Shown: positions 31,284-43,439 of the stretch, piece after piece
Position numbering within the stretch: the stretch's first letter is position 1
Layout of the letters: the number at the start of each line of letters is the position of its first letter
Origin: Haemaphysalis longicornis
Taxonomy: Eukaryota; Arthropoda; Arachnida; Ixodida; Ixodidae
Assembly (NCBI GenBank): GCA_013339765.2
Contig: CM023452.1
Span: forward strand, 162,067,581 to 162,131,580
DNA length: 64,000 nt
Reading direction: 5' to 3'
Notes under the pieces: generated by a model
Seen by the model: only the letters and a program-made list of their open reading frames with translations
The model's database searches: none
Told to the model about the DNA's origin: nothing
Made by a program: the position numbers and the translations under genes

Positions 31284-31744
31284 AAAAGCCTTGAAGACAA
31301 AATACAAGTTCGTTTAATTTGAAAGAACTAACTTTAGGAAGCTCACTCAGCTCCATTCTAGCCACGAAATATGTTTTTAACTACAGAAATGAATAAAATA
31401 TTAAAGAATTTTGAAATTTTGCGCTAGAGTGACGTATTGTGACATGAAGTAGCATAACATGACTTAGCACTAAAAAAATGATCACTGTGGGAACTGCTCG
31501 TCGTTTGATTGGATGGAACTAGAGGCCCGACTACAGTCTCCCAGCAATGTTCCTTGACGCTGGCACCAATCGCACAAACAAGATTCTGTAACGTCATTCA
31601 GAAATCGCTAGACAGTGGCTGGGGCCACTGCTTCATATATTTTCATTTAAATCTCAATTACTTATTTGAAGTTTGTGATGAAATCAGTATTTTTGTGATC
31701 AGGACACAATGGCCCTAACTTTTATGTTGTCTTCGTGGCCCCTT
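31284..31744. mobile_element. 461-bp TTAA-flanked MITE (family A)
   Basis: TTAA at 31280-31283 and 31745-31748. Ends AAAAGCCTTGAAGACAAAAT and the reverse complement form GTTGTCTTCGTGGCCCCT. The interior shares AGCTCCATTCTAGCCACGAA with the elements at 40.6-41.57 and 43.8 kb. Non-coding. Confidence 0.75.
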
Positions 31745-31748
31745 TTAA

Positions 31749-32278
31749 TTGCATTTAGTAGGCAACCCTGTGCGGAGAGTAGGGGCACGCAGTCACAGAA
31801 CAAAAGAGAGTGATAGCAAAGTAAATGAAGCTCTGTGAATGTACAAAGCCAGTCAAGACAACCTTCAAAGAAGTGGAAAATCACGAGATAAAGTGACGCG
31901 TCAAAAGAAATTTACAATTGTAACTGTATACAGTGCTGGGAAGGTCTATATGGTGAAAAAAAAAAAAGTTGTGTGGCATTCCCAACAGTTTGAATGTGGA
32001 AAAGGCTGTTTGAGAAAAGGCTCTGCCCAATTTGGCGGCCTGTCTAATTGGCAGAAATGAGGTGGAGCTGGTTGAATGCAGTATGTTGGAATATAATAGC
32101 GCCTGTCCGGCTTCATGTAGATATCTGACTTCCAAATGCTGTATGGCTTGTAGTTCACAAGCAGAAAGTAAACCGCAGACAAGTGAAGGTCGTCATGACG
32201 AGATTAGAGTACTGGGGAGGAAAAGCAAGAAAGCGCAACAGTAAAGGGCTCTTGATTGCCCACAGAAATGCATTGCCC
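31749..32278. other. Gene-free stretch
   Basis: No supported feature between the TTAA element and the SINE. Confidence 0.5.
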
Positions 32279-32293
32279 CAAGCTTCAGAGAAA

Positions 32294-32535
32294 CCCGCCG
32301 CCGCGGTGGCTCAGTGGCTAAGGCGTTGCGCTACTGAGCACGAGGTCGCGGGTTCGATTCCCGGCCGCGGCGGCCGCTTTTCTGATGGAGGCGAAAAGCA
32401 AAAACGCCCGTGTGTACGAGATTTCGGCGCACGATAAAGATCCCCAGGTGGTCGAAATTAATCCGGAGCCCTCCACTACGGCGCGCCTCATCGCCTGCGT
32501 TGCGTCGGCGCGTTAAACCCCCACAATCAATCGAT
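32294..32535 (+). mobile_element. Ruka-like SINE with 15-bp target duplication
   Basis: Head GCCGCGGTGGCTCAGTGGCT (A box), B box GGTTCGATTCC, body with AAAGATCCCCAGGTGGTCGA, ATCCGGAGCCCTCCACTACG and GTCGGCGCGTTAAACC. CAAGCTTCAGAGAAA at 32279-32293 and again, unchanged, at 32536-32550 is a perfect 15-bp target duplication, indicating fairly recent LINE-mediated insertion. Confidence 0.95.
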
Positions 32536-32550
32536 CAAGCTTCAGAGAAA

Positions 32551-35448
32551 ATGGGAACATCCTCTCGTGCGGAACAAGTTCACAGTTTTCTATGCGCTGC
32601 CTGAAGAGAATGGGAAATAGACCGACGGCAACCAGGCTGGCTGTGCCTATTTGCGAATCCCTCACTGAACTACCACAAATTGGTTTAAAATAGATCTCGA
32701 GGCACAATTGCGGCCTCCCCTGCTCTCAAGAAAACTGTGTACCTTGGGTGCATATGATCTTTCATTCTGTGTGTTTTCGCATTGTTTCTGACTGCCGTCA
32801 ATAATTCTCTTCCAAGTATGCTCCAGCCTGTTCTGCAGGTTTGATGAGTGTCTTTGTCTTCTTTACCTCGTCTTCGTTGCACGGCGAGTGTTTTATCTCC
32901 CTGTGCCGTGTCCCCTCCCTCTCCCTAGCAGCGTGCAGATGATGTTCTGGGGAAGCAGGGCTGACATCTGAAGAGGAACTTGGAATAGGTCGACTGGGTG
33001 GCCATCTGCAGCATCATGGAAGCGAGGACAGTGGTAAGGTGGCACTGTCATGGTGTGGTGACTCTGTTGGGCAGCTGCACAACCCTGTGCCCTCCTTGGA
33101 ATGAAGGCAGTGGTGGATCTGTTGTCGTGACGGTTGCCAGCAAGGTGGGCCAGTGAAAGGAAGCGGTTGTCTTGCCTACCTGTGTGGTGTGACGGGCACA
33201 ACCACCAACAGCACCAGTTCGCTCCTGGCTGAATCTTTTCCTGCCTTAATCAGAATTGGGTCATCTGCCCTTTGATGGGTCCGCTGATGAGTTTGGTATG
33301 CAGCTCACCAATGAGAAAGTAACGTGGCAAAGATTTTTTGGTATATCATGTATGTTGTGAGTTTAGGCACTCCACTTCATAGCCATATTTTCCTACAAAT
33401 ACAGCGGAGAACCAAGGTTGCTGCTTTGAGGTGTGCTAGGTGCCACCAGACTGTTCAGTGAGCTAAATTGTGCTGAATCTAACCGAATTCGATTGTCATC
33501 CCCAGAGATTGGAGGGTATTTCATTAATGGAAAACACTTCTTATGAGACCACTTTGTCACTAGTTAGTCACCCGTTTATTTGTTTGAGTAAAGCTGCAAC
33601 CATGCGGCGTATTTTCCGCATTTTGACGTGTTGTTGTCTTACGCGCGCCAGCAGGCATCGCCAAATACATGGATATGCGCAGACGCGCGAGCAACGCCGA
33701 TGTCTATGCTTCCCAGATATCGGCGTCGACGCAGTGCCAGGAAGCATCAGGAAGCAGGCGATAGCGTCGGGGTTTTCTGTTCATTTCAGAGTTTGGGGTC
33801 ATTCCATTCAGCAGAAAACAATAAATTTCTTTTTAAGCTGCGGTAATCGGCTGCCTTGAGATAAATTGCAAGCTATCATTCGTGGCTTGCTTGGCTTTTA
33901 TTTGGGGAGATCGGGGATTTGCGAGAGCTGTTTGGGAGTTATACAAGGGATCTCTGGCTACTTCGCTTGTAGTATTACCATGATGGGGCTTTTCTGCAAG
34001 ATTGGTGCTTGACGAACAAGCATTGTCAATGCCAGAATTCTAGCGAAGCATTCCATTCCAAATTCGTGGCTACCGTAGCTTGCTTACGGGAGACCGGGCA
34101 TGTGGGGTAGCTCTTCTTGACTCAAATAAGGGAGCTTTGCTTGCATCATTTCTAGTACTAGCATAATTGGCCTCGCTCCCGAGGTCAGTGCGTGAAAAAC
34201 AAGCGTTTCATCGCAAAAAGTCTCACATACAGCCAAGGTTAGTTCACTGAATTTTGCCCTCTGCGGTCGTCTGCTGACAATCGGTGAGAAGTTTGGGTTT
34301 GCACTTATATTTCTAAGGTCCTCGGTTCGAATTTTGGCAAAACGTCGCTCGCGTCTTTTTCTTCTTTCTCTTTTTTCTTGAAGGTTTTAAAAGCTTTTTT
34401 TACCAGGGTATACAAAGGGCACCAGGGTACCTTGCTTTTTATTCTACATAGGACGTTCGACTCTAACCTTAGTAGCAAGGCAGCACTGAAATTTGTTTTG
34501 CTCGCGCTTTGAATTCATGAATCAGTCCGTACATAACATCAAGGCTGGACACCAAGTTGCAAGGAAACAAGCTGTTCGAAGTGTGTTTTGTTTTATCAAG
34601 CTGTTTTATTTCGTTCAGATTTGATGCTGATGACCTTTTTCAAAATTGGCCTGCAGGCATTCTTACAATGAGTAAAGTAAAGCAAGTGTATTTTTTATGG
34701 CAGATCTTGGGTGCTGATTACTGCATCTAAGCAAGCGAAAATAACTGCTCATAAACGATGAAAAATAACTTGAAAAGGATGGCAGAGTTCATACAGACAT
34801 GCCCACCAGTGCACGTCGACACAGTGGCTGATGCATGACTTCGTTGGTCTCATGTTATTTACCCTCTCCTGCGTGTCGGCGCGGTGTCGCCGAATGACGC
34901 CGGCGCTCATGCGATGCGTGATTTCGTGTTCTCATGGTTGGGCCTCAAGTGATCGACGCAAAGTGCGGTGTCCTTCTTCCGCGTGTACACAGTGATGGAG
35001 TATTTTACTTTTACATGCGTTAACAAAAGCATATTTGGTAAGGACGAGGTAATTAATCGATTGCGTGGCTTTTAAAGTATCTAATAATCCTAAAGCCTCG
35101 AAGAGACATGCATTGTACTACATTGGGTCACTCTCAGGACGTGGTACAGAATCCAAGAGCTCAGTCGACCGTTCTTCTTCGACATCAGGAAGAGGAAATC
35201 ACATGTTTTATTCTCCAAGGGTATCTTAGAGACTAAACGTAATGCTATGTGCTCCTTGGGCAGTTCGGTGCCAGAAATTTATCCTGTGATGAATGCTGGT
35301 GGAAACGGTTTCTACTTTAATTCCACATTCCTTCTGTACCTTACCATGATTACTGCCACATTTCTGAAAGCATACACCCCAAACCGAATTCATTTTGAAC
35401 CAGAATTCAGTTTTGTTGAACTGTACTTCTATTCCCTGAACTTCTTAA
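32551..35448. other. Gene-free stretch
   Basis: No gene supported. A single B-box-like GGTTCGAATTT at about 34322 has no A box at the right distance. Confidence 0.5.
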
Positions 35449-35452
35449 TTAA

Positions 35453-36979
35453 AGGAGCCATGAAGACAAAATACAAGTTTGTTTTTATTCGAAAGATTTC
35501 GTGTTTTACCGTGTCCCCAGCGCTTGCGCGGCAACACATGATGCCGTATTCGCTGAGAAATTAATCAATTTAGGTTAAAATAGCGTTTCTCCCGCGAAAT
35601 CGTGTGTTTTTGGTGACGTCTGCAATGAAGTCATAACGGCGCGTATACAAACTTCCACTGCGCCATTCAGCTCTGCAGCCTTGCTGCCGTCAAACCTCCC
35701 AGATGGCGCTAGCATACGCAGCCCTCCGCCGTTGCTTTGTTTTTGACTTTATTTACACCTGGTTTGTTTTTGTTACGCTAGAAAGTAATCGCTTCGTGAA
35801 ACCTGGGGCATGCTTGACAAACAGGTTCACGTAAGGCAACGTCGCTTGCGCCAATCGGGCAGCGGCATGCAAGACAACTCCGAAGCGCTGGACTGCTGTG
35901 CAGCTAAAGCTAAAACAAGCATAGTGCGCCCAGTACCAACAGCAGTGCTCATCGGTACTTCTATGTTTACGTGTATTTTCGTAACTTTTGCTGTTTCCCG
36001 CACAATTCTTACTGCTGTAAAATGGATATGCATTACATTTAGGCGCAAATAGCTCGTTCGGCAAGCTTATAAGCTCTGACTAATTTGCGTTTGCTTTTGC
36101 CGGCCTCCTCAAATCGCAGAGCAGGCTGGTATGACATCATAGGTTCTGTTGCGGGAAATGAGCTAGTGGGTCGAATGGCCATTCCCTTTTTAAATGCGGA
36201 GCATTTCTTAGGCTCGCGATGTCACTCGTCGATGTTGTCGGCGCCGTCCACACGCTCACTGTGCATGCGCGTCGCGTCGAGGCGCAGGTGCGCGTCTCTC
36301 CCCCGTACCCTCCTCGCTCTCAACAACAGGTGTGGCGGTGCGGGAGGAGCACGTGTACCCCGTGCGCTCCGTCGCTCTCAACAACAGCTGCGGCGGTGCG
36401 GGGGGAGCGCGTCTGTGCGCGCATGCGTCGTAGCTACCCGTGCGCTGCGTCGCGCTCAACAGTAACGGCGGCAGGGCGTGTACACGTGATAACGGCATGG
36501 TGAGTGCGTGGAAAGTTCGCGTGCTTGTGTACGGAAGTGTGCGCATGCGCGTCTCTCCCTGGAACGCGGGCGGTGTGTATATAAGCGGCGGAGCGTGCGT
36601 TCGGAATTCAGTCAAGGGCGTCTTTGCTTGGCTTTCGCTTGACTTGACGCTTTGCTTGACTTCACCAAGCAATAAAGACAGACTTTAACTTTACACTCCT
36701 TGCCTTCGCTTCGCCTTCATTCAATAAATAAGAATAATAAAGACGGAATAACAATTAAGCATTCCCAAACCATACCCAATTATGCAACATTCACGCGATA
36801 CCCCCACCACTCTGCGACGCATTTACTCGAGTTCCCCCCGTGGGAAGATGCGGGCAGGTTTTTTTTTCCTATTTATATAGCTTATTTGAGCGCAGTTTAC
36901 AATAGAAGTGGGGCCAGTATAATTCTAATGAGGCAATCTTTTGAATGAACCAAACTTGTGTTTTGTCTTCATGGCTCCT
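35453..36979. mobile_element. 1.53-kb TTAA-flanked TIR element (family A, long form)
   Basis: TTAA at 35449-35452 and 36980-36983; ends AGGAGCCATGAAGACAAAAT and its close reverse complement. Interior sequence (GCGGGAAATGAGCTAGTGGG at about 36150; a block at 35.81-36.05 kb) is found in inverse order in the element at 53.68-54.79 kb. The extra length is due to sequence from about 36196 to 36700, another insertion. Non-coding. Confidence 0.8.
36196..36700 (+). repeat. Inserted repeat with TATA box and AATAAA, possible solo LTR or half TIR element
   Basis: Begins AAATGCGGAGCATTTCTTAG, very like the TIR of the 54.8-kb element. It contains a 59-78-bp imperfect repeat (TCGCTCTCAACAACAG at 36313, 36372 and a variant near 36450). 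TGTATATAAGCGGCGG at about 36577 and AATAAAG at about 36671 look like a promoter and poly-A signal. No second TIR is visible. Confidence 0.5.
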
Positions 36980-36983
36980 TTAA

Positions 36984-39900
36984 CTGGGAACCACCTGACA
37001 ATTTTTATTGAATACATGTTCTCTATCCCAAATGAAAGCGCCTCACCCAAAAAAAATTGGCCGCGTATCTGCTCCTTTTGTTGCAAATGTCGTCAAAAGA
37101 CGGTAGTCTTTATCGACTTTTGCCAAGTAAATGCCTCCCTTCGCTTTCCCGCTCACCTCTCATGTTGTTCCTCTTGCGTCGCGCTCCTCCCAAGGTAAAG
37201 AAGGTTTGCTGAAATCATTTTAAATTTTCCGCGTTCCACTGCTCCGAACCGGGTGTCTCGATGCCAACGCTGACGTACGGCATCGGCTATGCTGTGAAAG
37301 AGGAATCTGGCAAACTTGACACAAGAGCAATGCAACTTCTGCTTATTTGCGCATAATAATAAAAAAAAGCCCTGCTTTAAAGTTAGAGTGAGTGGTTAAA
37401 GTTTCAAAGTTAAACAGTGACGGGTGACCTGTCAAATGTTTTTGTATGCAGTTTGTCATTGTTGAGCCTGTACGAGTGATGCGTTTCAGTTTTATTCAGG
37501 TAGAGGACTACGAGTTTGTTTACAAAACAAGGCCAATCTGGTATAGATGGAAGCTGGCATTGAATTTGTTTTACTAGGAAATGCTTGAAGTGAAGAATTT
37601 AACCATTACAGTCGGCAGAAATATTTGTGTTGATATGTTTTTGATATACTTCACTGCTGTTTTTAGGTCCGATATGCACCTACGGATTGTATATTGACAA
37701 CCAGTATCTTTCAGTTTTCACTTCCTTTTTGTGCCACATAAAATTTTTGCTTGTTCTTGAGTGTATAAAATGTGGTCTTTCCCCGTGCACATGCTTGATG
37801 ACATGGTCTTTCCCTCAAACACATGCTTGAGGGGGAAAAAGTGGTTGGCAGACTCTTTAGGACCACGCTTTGGTGGTTTTTATTTTGTGTAAGGATTTTC
37901 CTTCATTTACTAAAACATTTTTTTTCCGTCTGACAAAGCCCTTCTCATGCCAGACATGGCCTGTCGGGAAATTGTGAAAAGATTGTTAACGTCCCTAAGT
38001 TGGAAGGGAGGCCTTGATGTCTCAGGTAAAGCACAAGGCCGATAGTTCAATCGAATGTTCTGATTGTTCCGACCACTGTCAGCGTCAGCCGGGAACGTTG
38101 TAGGCCGCTCTCCGTGCGCGAAACGATGGCGCGCACTAAATCAAGGCAGGGTACGTATACGCTTTGAGCGCTGCCCATAGGGGCGCCACTGAAACCCCCA
38201 AAAGGCCAATCTCAAAAGCAGCCGCGGTGAGATCCAGCGTGCTCCCCGCTGTTGCTGCTGCTTTTGCGGCATGTTTATGACAGATTTACAATTTCTGTGT
38301 GTTAGAATTAACACTTATGCGGAGGGGTCACTCTGTTGTGGTGTATATTTATGAGCGTGCCAACGTTTCTGACATGACATTAGCGTGGCTGTTTCGGTCT
38401 GTACAAGCACCAAGGTGTATGGTATGTCACAGACCGGCGTCGCGAAGCCGGCACATGCATGGCGCTGATTCTAATTCCACTGCCCTGAAATTTGCTAACA
38501 GTGTGCTCACACAATCTAGTGGAGCACTCATACCTGACAGCCTGCCGGTGTCATACCTCGGATATTGATCACTACCCTGAACAAGCCAATGTGGCACAAG
38601 TTTCACAAAGATTCTAAGATCTAAGTACCGTGGGTAATGCAAATTATACTCTGGGATCTGCACACGACACGGAATTTGATGATGGGTCATCTTGACCTGA
38701 GATGAGCACCCGAAAACATTTATCGCCCGCTATATGTATCCTCTGCGAGCACCGCGACGGCACCCGCAACTAAGCCCTTCTTGGAAACGTCACCATGTGA
38801 CTTAGGGAGCCTACAGAATCTATCACAAGCTAAAAAAAGACGGCCTTATCAGGTTCCACACTCTTCCAACGACATCTTGTTATTGTTTGTGAACTGCCTA
38901 CCCTATATATACTTCAAAAAATGCCTCCCCTGAGTGATCGGCTGTTCGTTGAAGTAAAAAAAAACAAGAGGACAGAGAACGCGTGGCTTGTGTGTATGAA
39001 CACTAAAGCATAATTCATTCCTTGATTTCGTTGGACATTCGGACACAACGACAGTTAAGCGTTCCTCCCCACCTCCCCGCCCATGTCCTGCGAAATAGCT
39101 GTGCATTTGGCATCCAGTTGGATCTGATAAGTCCCACCCGGCTTAGGGTTAGATAACATCCTTAGCATTTCCAAAGTTGCGCTGTATATTTTTTTTTTCA
39201 TTCTCGCACAAGCTTTTCTGTTTCCCGACTTGCAGGCCATTTATTATTTCGTGGTTTCATTAAATTTCCTTGGTTCTTGCTATAACTAGTGTGTGTGCAC
39301 GTAGTTAACAATGCAGAGCCTTGTCCTACATTGACACGAAGTTTGAAAGCTGAGAAAACCACGTAAAATGGTTCCTATTTATCAGGAGATATCAAGTTTC
39401 ACCAGTAACTGTTCAGTATAACGTATATATATGTATATAAGTCCATTTTAATCTTTGCCCGCCCGAGAAAGCCCAGAGCGGGCCAGCAGGACATCATCTG
39501 CTTCTTGCCCTGAACTGCCGACGTCGGAGCTCCCGTGACGTAGCCGCCGCGCTGGCTGCAGTTGGCGCGCGTTGCTACACCATGTGTCCCTGTCATGGTT
39601 TTGCGACTGACATGCTGCCCGGGCACGTGGGTAGGGTGGCTAGAAGGGGTGGCAACTCTAGCCACCCTAACACGGGGATGGTGAAAACCTCGGCCGGTTT
39701 GGGCGCGCGCGTGTGCTCGCTCGAGTGCGTATCCAGAGCGGCAGCGGTGAGACAAGAATGGTGATGTCAGGGGCACCCTCCTGTCATGGAGGCCACTCGG
39801 TGTTCGTTTTGTCGAAACCGAAACTGACACGAATAAATGACACCGTAAATGATTGTTTACACTGCAATCGACTGTCTAATGTGCCATTCTATGATTAGTG

Positions 39901-40623
39901 TAGGCTGGTATGGCACCCGTAGCAGCGAAAAAAAAACTCAACACGAGAACTTCGTGTCAGTACTCCTTTAACATTTTTGCGCAGCTTATATTCCCATAAG
40001 GGGCACAGGTGGTTTTCAGGTATTGGGTGATCACGTCACTGAAATATATTTTTCTGTGACATATACATTTTAAACAAAGCTGCAATAATTTGTACATGCT
40101 TAAAGACAAAACGAATCCCTAACTGCACCATTATCGAGTTTAATCGAGGCGACAATCGAATTCACTTGTGCCTGACATGTTTGGAGGTGGCAGTGGTGAT
40201 GTGCTGGTGGCGTCGCTGACGCCGTAAGAGGTGAGGAAGTGCGCAGAATCGTGTCACTGGATAGCCTTTGGCGGCGATTGAGCCCTCTACCAAGCCGCAG
40301 ATGTAACTTCAAGTGCTTTAAACGTATATTTGCTTACATATGCGGCAATAAAAAAGTTGGCAATAATAAAAAGAAGCGAAAGCGAACCAGAACACTACAT
40401 CAGCCCCTATCAGCCACGCAGCACTCATACCGTAGATGGCCGAGAAAGGGAAGCGGCAGGCGGCGCAGCTGTCGCGAAGCTTGGAAACTATACACGCAAG
40501 TTTGTGACCCCCTTCCTGGCAAATAATTAGAGTGTTTTCACTGAAAAAAGTGTATATTGCCTTTGTCAGATAACAACTCTGAGTTATTTCCTGAGAGGTG
40601 ACATTCGGAACTCTTGTTGAATG
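36984..40623. other. Gene-free stretch
   Basis: No supported gene. A short hairpin AGGGTGGCTAG/CTAGCCACCCT lies near 39634-39669, and a partial direct repeat of GGTCTTTCCC plus CACATGCTTGA near 37775-37835. Confidence 0.5.
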
Positions 40624-41567
40624 GTGCTATAAAGACAAACTACAACTTTGCTCAATTTGTGAGAACTAGCCTTTGGTAACTCACTCAGCTCCATTCTAGT
40701 CACAAAAGATATTTTATGGGCGAAGCACCTTAAGGGTGAGGCTTGTCTGTCCGGCGTCCGTATTCACGGCACAGCACCGTGTAAATTGAAACATCTGTGA
40801 ACAAAAGGTTCACAAGAAAAGAACAACATAAAAGGTCGGAGAGAGAGAGAGGGAGAGATGCACAGCTCCGTGTAAATCGAAGCATCTGTGAACAAGAGGT
40901 TCACAAAAGGTTAACAAGAACAAAATAAAAGGTTGACAAAATGTTAGACAGACAGAGAAAGAGAGTGCTCCTGGAGAGCTGTGCTGCGCATGCATGAGGA
41001 GCATTGGATTGGATTGTATAGTATTGGATTGGATTGGAAATCGTTTAGCAGCAGTACGTACTCTCACGGGTGATTTACGGTAAGATCAATCCCCAGTGCT
41101 TCGCCCACTCGTCATGATTCACTTAGTGGAGATGCAGGAATTTTTTTAAGCGAGAAATCGCAAGAAATATTGAAACTCTTAGGTCTTACCGTACAGTGAC
41201 GCCATATGCGCAGGAGTGGCATAATATGAATTGGCACTAAAGACAGTAATCAGCGGGTTAACTTCCACATTAGCGTTCTAGTGATGTGATTGAATGGAAG
41301 TAAAGGGCCCATTACGATCGCCGACTGATGTGTTTTTTTTTTTTTTTGTTGTGTGGCCTAAATCGGTGGCCACCAATTGCACGAACATTGTTCTGTAACA
41401 TGGTGGAGAAATTGCCGTAAAGTGGCCTGGCAGTCACCGCTGGTTCCTAATTTTCCCTTAGTACCGCTGTTATTTTTTCGAAAATAGTGATAAAATTAGC
41501 GCTGTTGCTATCGGGACAAAGCGGTCTCTTTAATTACCCAAATTTGTATTTTGTCTTCATGGCGCCT
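40624..41567. mobile_element. TTAA-type MITE (family A) carrying a nested MITE
   Basis: The right end AATTTGTATTTTGTCTTCAT then GGCGCCT is followed by TTAA at 41568-41571. The left end is degenerate (TATAAAGACAAACTACAACT). The interior AGCTCCATTCTAGTCACAAA matches the 31.3-kb element; it is interrupted by 40717-41107. The right end lies 12 bases before the first ATG of the LRR gene. Confidence 0.7.
40717..41107. mobile_element. 391-bp MITE, TGGGCGAAGCAC ends
   Basis: Perfect 12-bp TIRs TGGGCGAAGCAC and GTGCTTCGCCCA. Contains GAGA-rich and TTGGATTGGAT stretches and two copies of a CATCTGTGAACAA...GGTTCAC block. Nested inside the TTAA-type element. Confidence 0.8.
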
Positions 41568-41583
41568 TTAAAAAGTACAGGTT

Positions 41584-43439
41584 ATGCCTGCTTCTGTTTC
41601 TTACAACTGTACAGACTCCGAGGGCCCCACAGAAGACTTATCGACCATGGAGAGCCTAAACGGACAATTTTTTGGTCAAACCCTCGACTTCCGGCTCCTG
41701 TGCACAGCTACCGAAGACACCCCTTGCCAGATTGTCGACCATCTGTCCGCCTGGAACGAGTTCTTCTGCCTGGCCTCCTGGCAGCTGAAGGAGGTGCCTG
41801 GAACCAGCGGAAAGCTCTCCCTGGCATTCTTTCGTGATGCGAATCGGGAATACTGCTCGTCACAACAGCTGGATCTGGTTACCCTGCTTGCATGCGAGCT
41901 TCTGAAGGGCCACCGCTGTGTGTCCAATGTTGAGTTCGACATCCATCTCTTTGCGGCACACCTCAAGACCCTCTCGGATGCCCTCCGAGCAAGCTCATCG
42001 ATCACGAGTGTGAAGTTGGTGTTTTCTAGTCGGATCCCACGTAAAGACATTGTCCCTGCCGCTCTCTCGCTGCCTCATCTGCGAGAGCTTGAGTTCTCAG
42101 GCTACGCGAAACATTCGCGGACCCTGGTTTCTCGACTCTCTACTTTTCTTCAGACCACGAAGTCTCTGACTGCACTGAGGGTTTCCATAGAGTGGTGCAG
42201 AGGTCTTAGTTGGGAGGACTTTTTCCAAGGCCTCAGACAGAACTGTTCCTTGCAGGAACTTGTGCTGCCTATCCGCTTCATCACCGAGACCTCACTTAGT
42301 GCACAGGCAGCATTCACGGAATGGTTGACGAAAACTGTCTCATTGAAGAGTTTGACTGTGGCTTCACGTTGCGAGAAGTATGTGCAGCCACTCAAGTGCA
42401 TTCTCAGAGCGCTTCTGGCAAACAGAAGCGTTGTCGCTGTGGTCTTCGATTGCCCCTACATTTACCAATCAGATGTCGAGTTCGTATCAAAGGTCTTTGA
42501 GGAAAACAAAGTACTGCGGAGCTTCAAAATGTTGTATACATGTGGCCGCTTTTCGGCGATGCCTTCCTTTGTGCAAGGGGGCCTGGATAAGGTCGACTGC
42601 GATCGCTGCCTCAAGGCGCTGATTGAAAATCACACCCTTGAGAAAGTCTGCTTGCCCTTCGACGTCTGGAATGAGTGCCAGTGGAAAGAGTTGTTTGAGG
42701 CACTGCCAGCTAAGAGGAATCTCAAGCAGGTGAGCATTGAAGCGATGGGCAGGGCACCTTCTTTCTTTGTAGGCAAACTCTGCGCTGCCCTCAAGGAAAC
42801 GGGTGCGGATGAGAAGGTGTGCTTCAACGTCTGCTTCTATGAGAGAGATTTTGATGAAAGGTGCGCATGCAAAGCGTTCTCGACACTTGCCGTGAGTGCC
42901 AATGACGGCAACAGGGCAGCGGTTTTTGAAATTTTAGAACGCATGCTATCTCTAGGCCACATTACGTGCTTGTACCTGTACTTTGACTTCCGAATTTTAC
43001 TGGATGGAGTACTGTCTTCGGTTCTCGCCACTTTTCTCGGAGCAACTCGCACGCTCAAGACTCTCGTACTGAGAGCTTCATGGGATATGGCGCTGTATGA
43101 CTGCCAGGAAGGCCTGTTGGACGGCCTGGCTCGTAATACAAGCCTGAGGGAAGTAGTAATCGAAGTGAAAGCGTGGGAGGGTTTTTCCAAATTTTACGGA
43201 CCTTTGGCAGATGTCGTCATTGCAAGCAAAAACATCAGCAGAGTGTCCGGAGAAGTTGCCTTCTTTCAAAGTCTGTCACGAGGCATAGCGGACAACTACA
43301 CCCTCCTCAGCGTGGCCGTGCCAGGGTGTGCGAACGGAAAGTTCGAGAAGTACTGGTTCAAGGTTTTGGACACGACAAGGCGCAACTGCGGCTTGCTGAC
43401 CGATGCTGCTGACTTTGCCAGGAATGCTCGACGTGACAG
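41584..43439 (+). CDS. LRR gene exon 1
   Basis: Open for 618 codons plus two bases. Without splicing it would end 15 codons later (43485), replacing the conserved C-terminal segment by a short unrelated tail. A possible acceptor (AAAAAGTACAG at 41579) precedes the first ATG, so a 5' non-coding exon upstream of the MITE is possible. No signal peptide or membrane segment is seen, suggesting a cytosolic protein. Confidence 0.8.

Noticed and set aside
34280..34390. Possible tRNA from a B-box-like GGTTCGAATTT
   Set aside because: No A box or foldable stems at the proper distance.
40800..41000. CRISPR-like spaced repeats (CATCTGTGAACAA...GGTTCAC)
   Set aside because: Only two copies inside a MITE in a eukaryotic genome; not an array.
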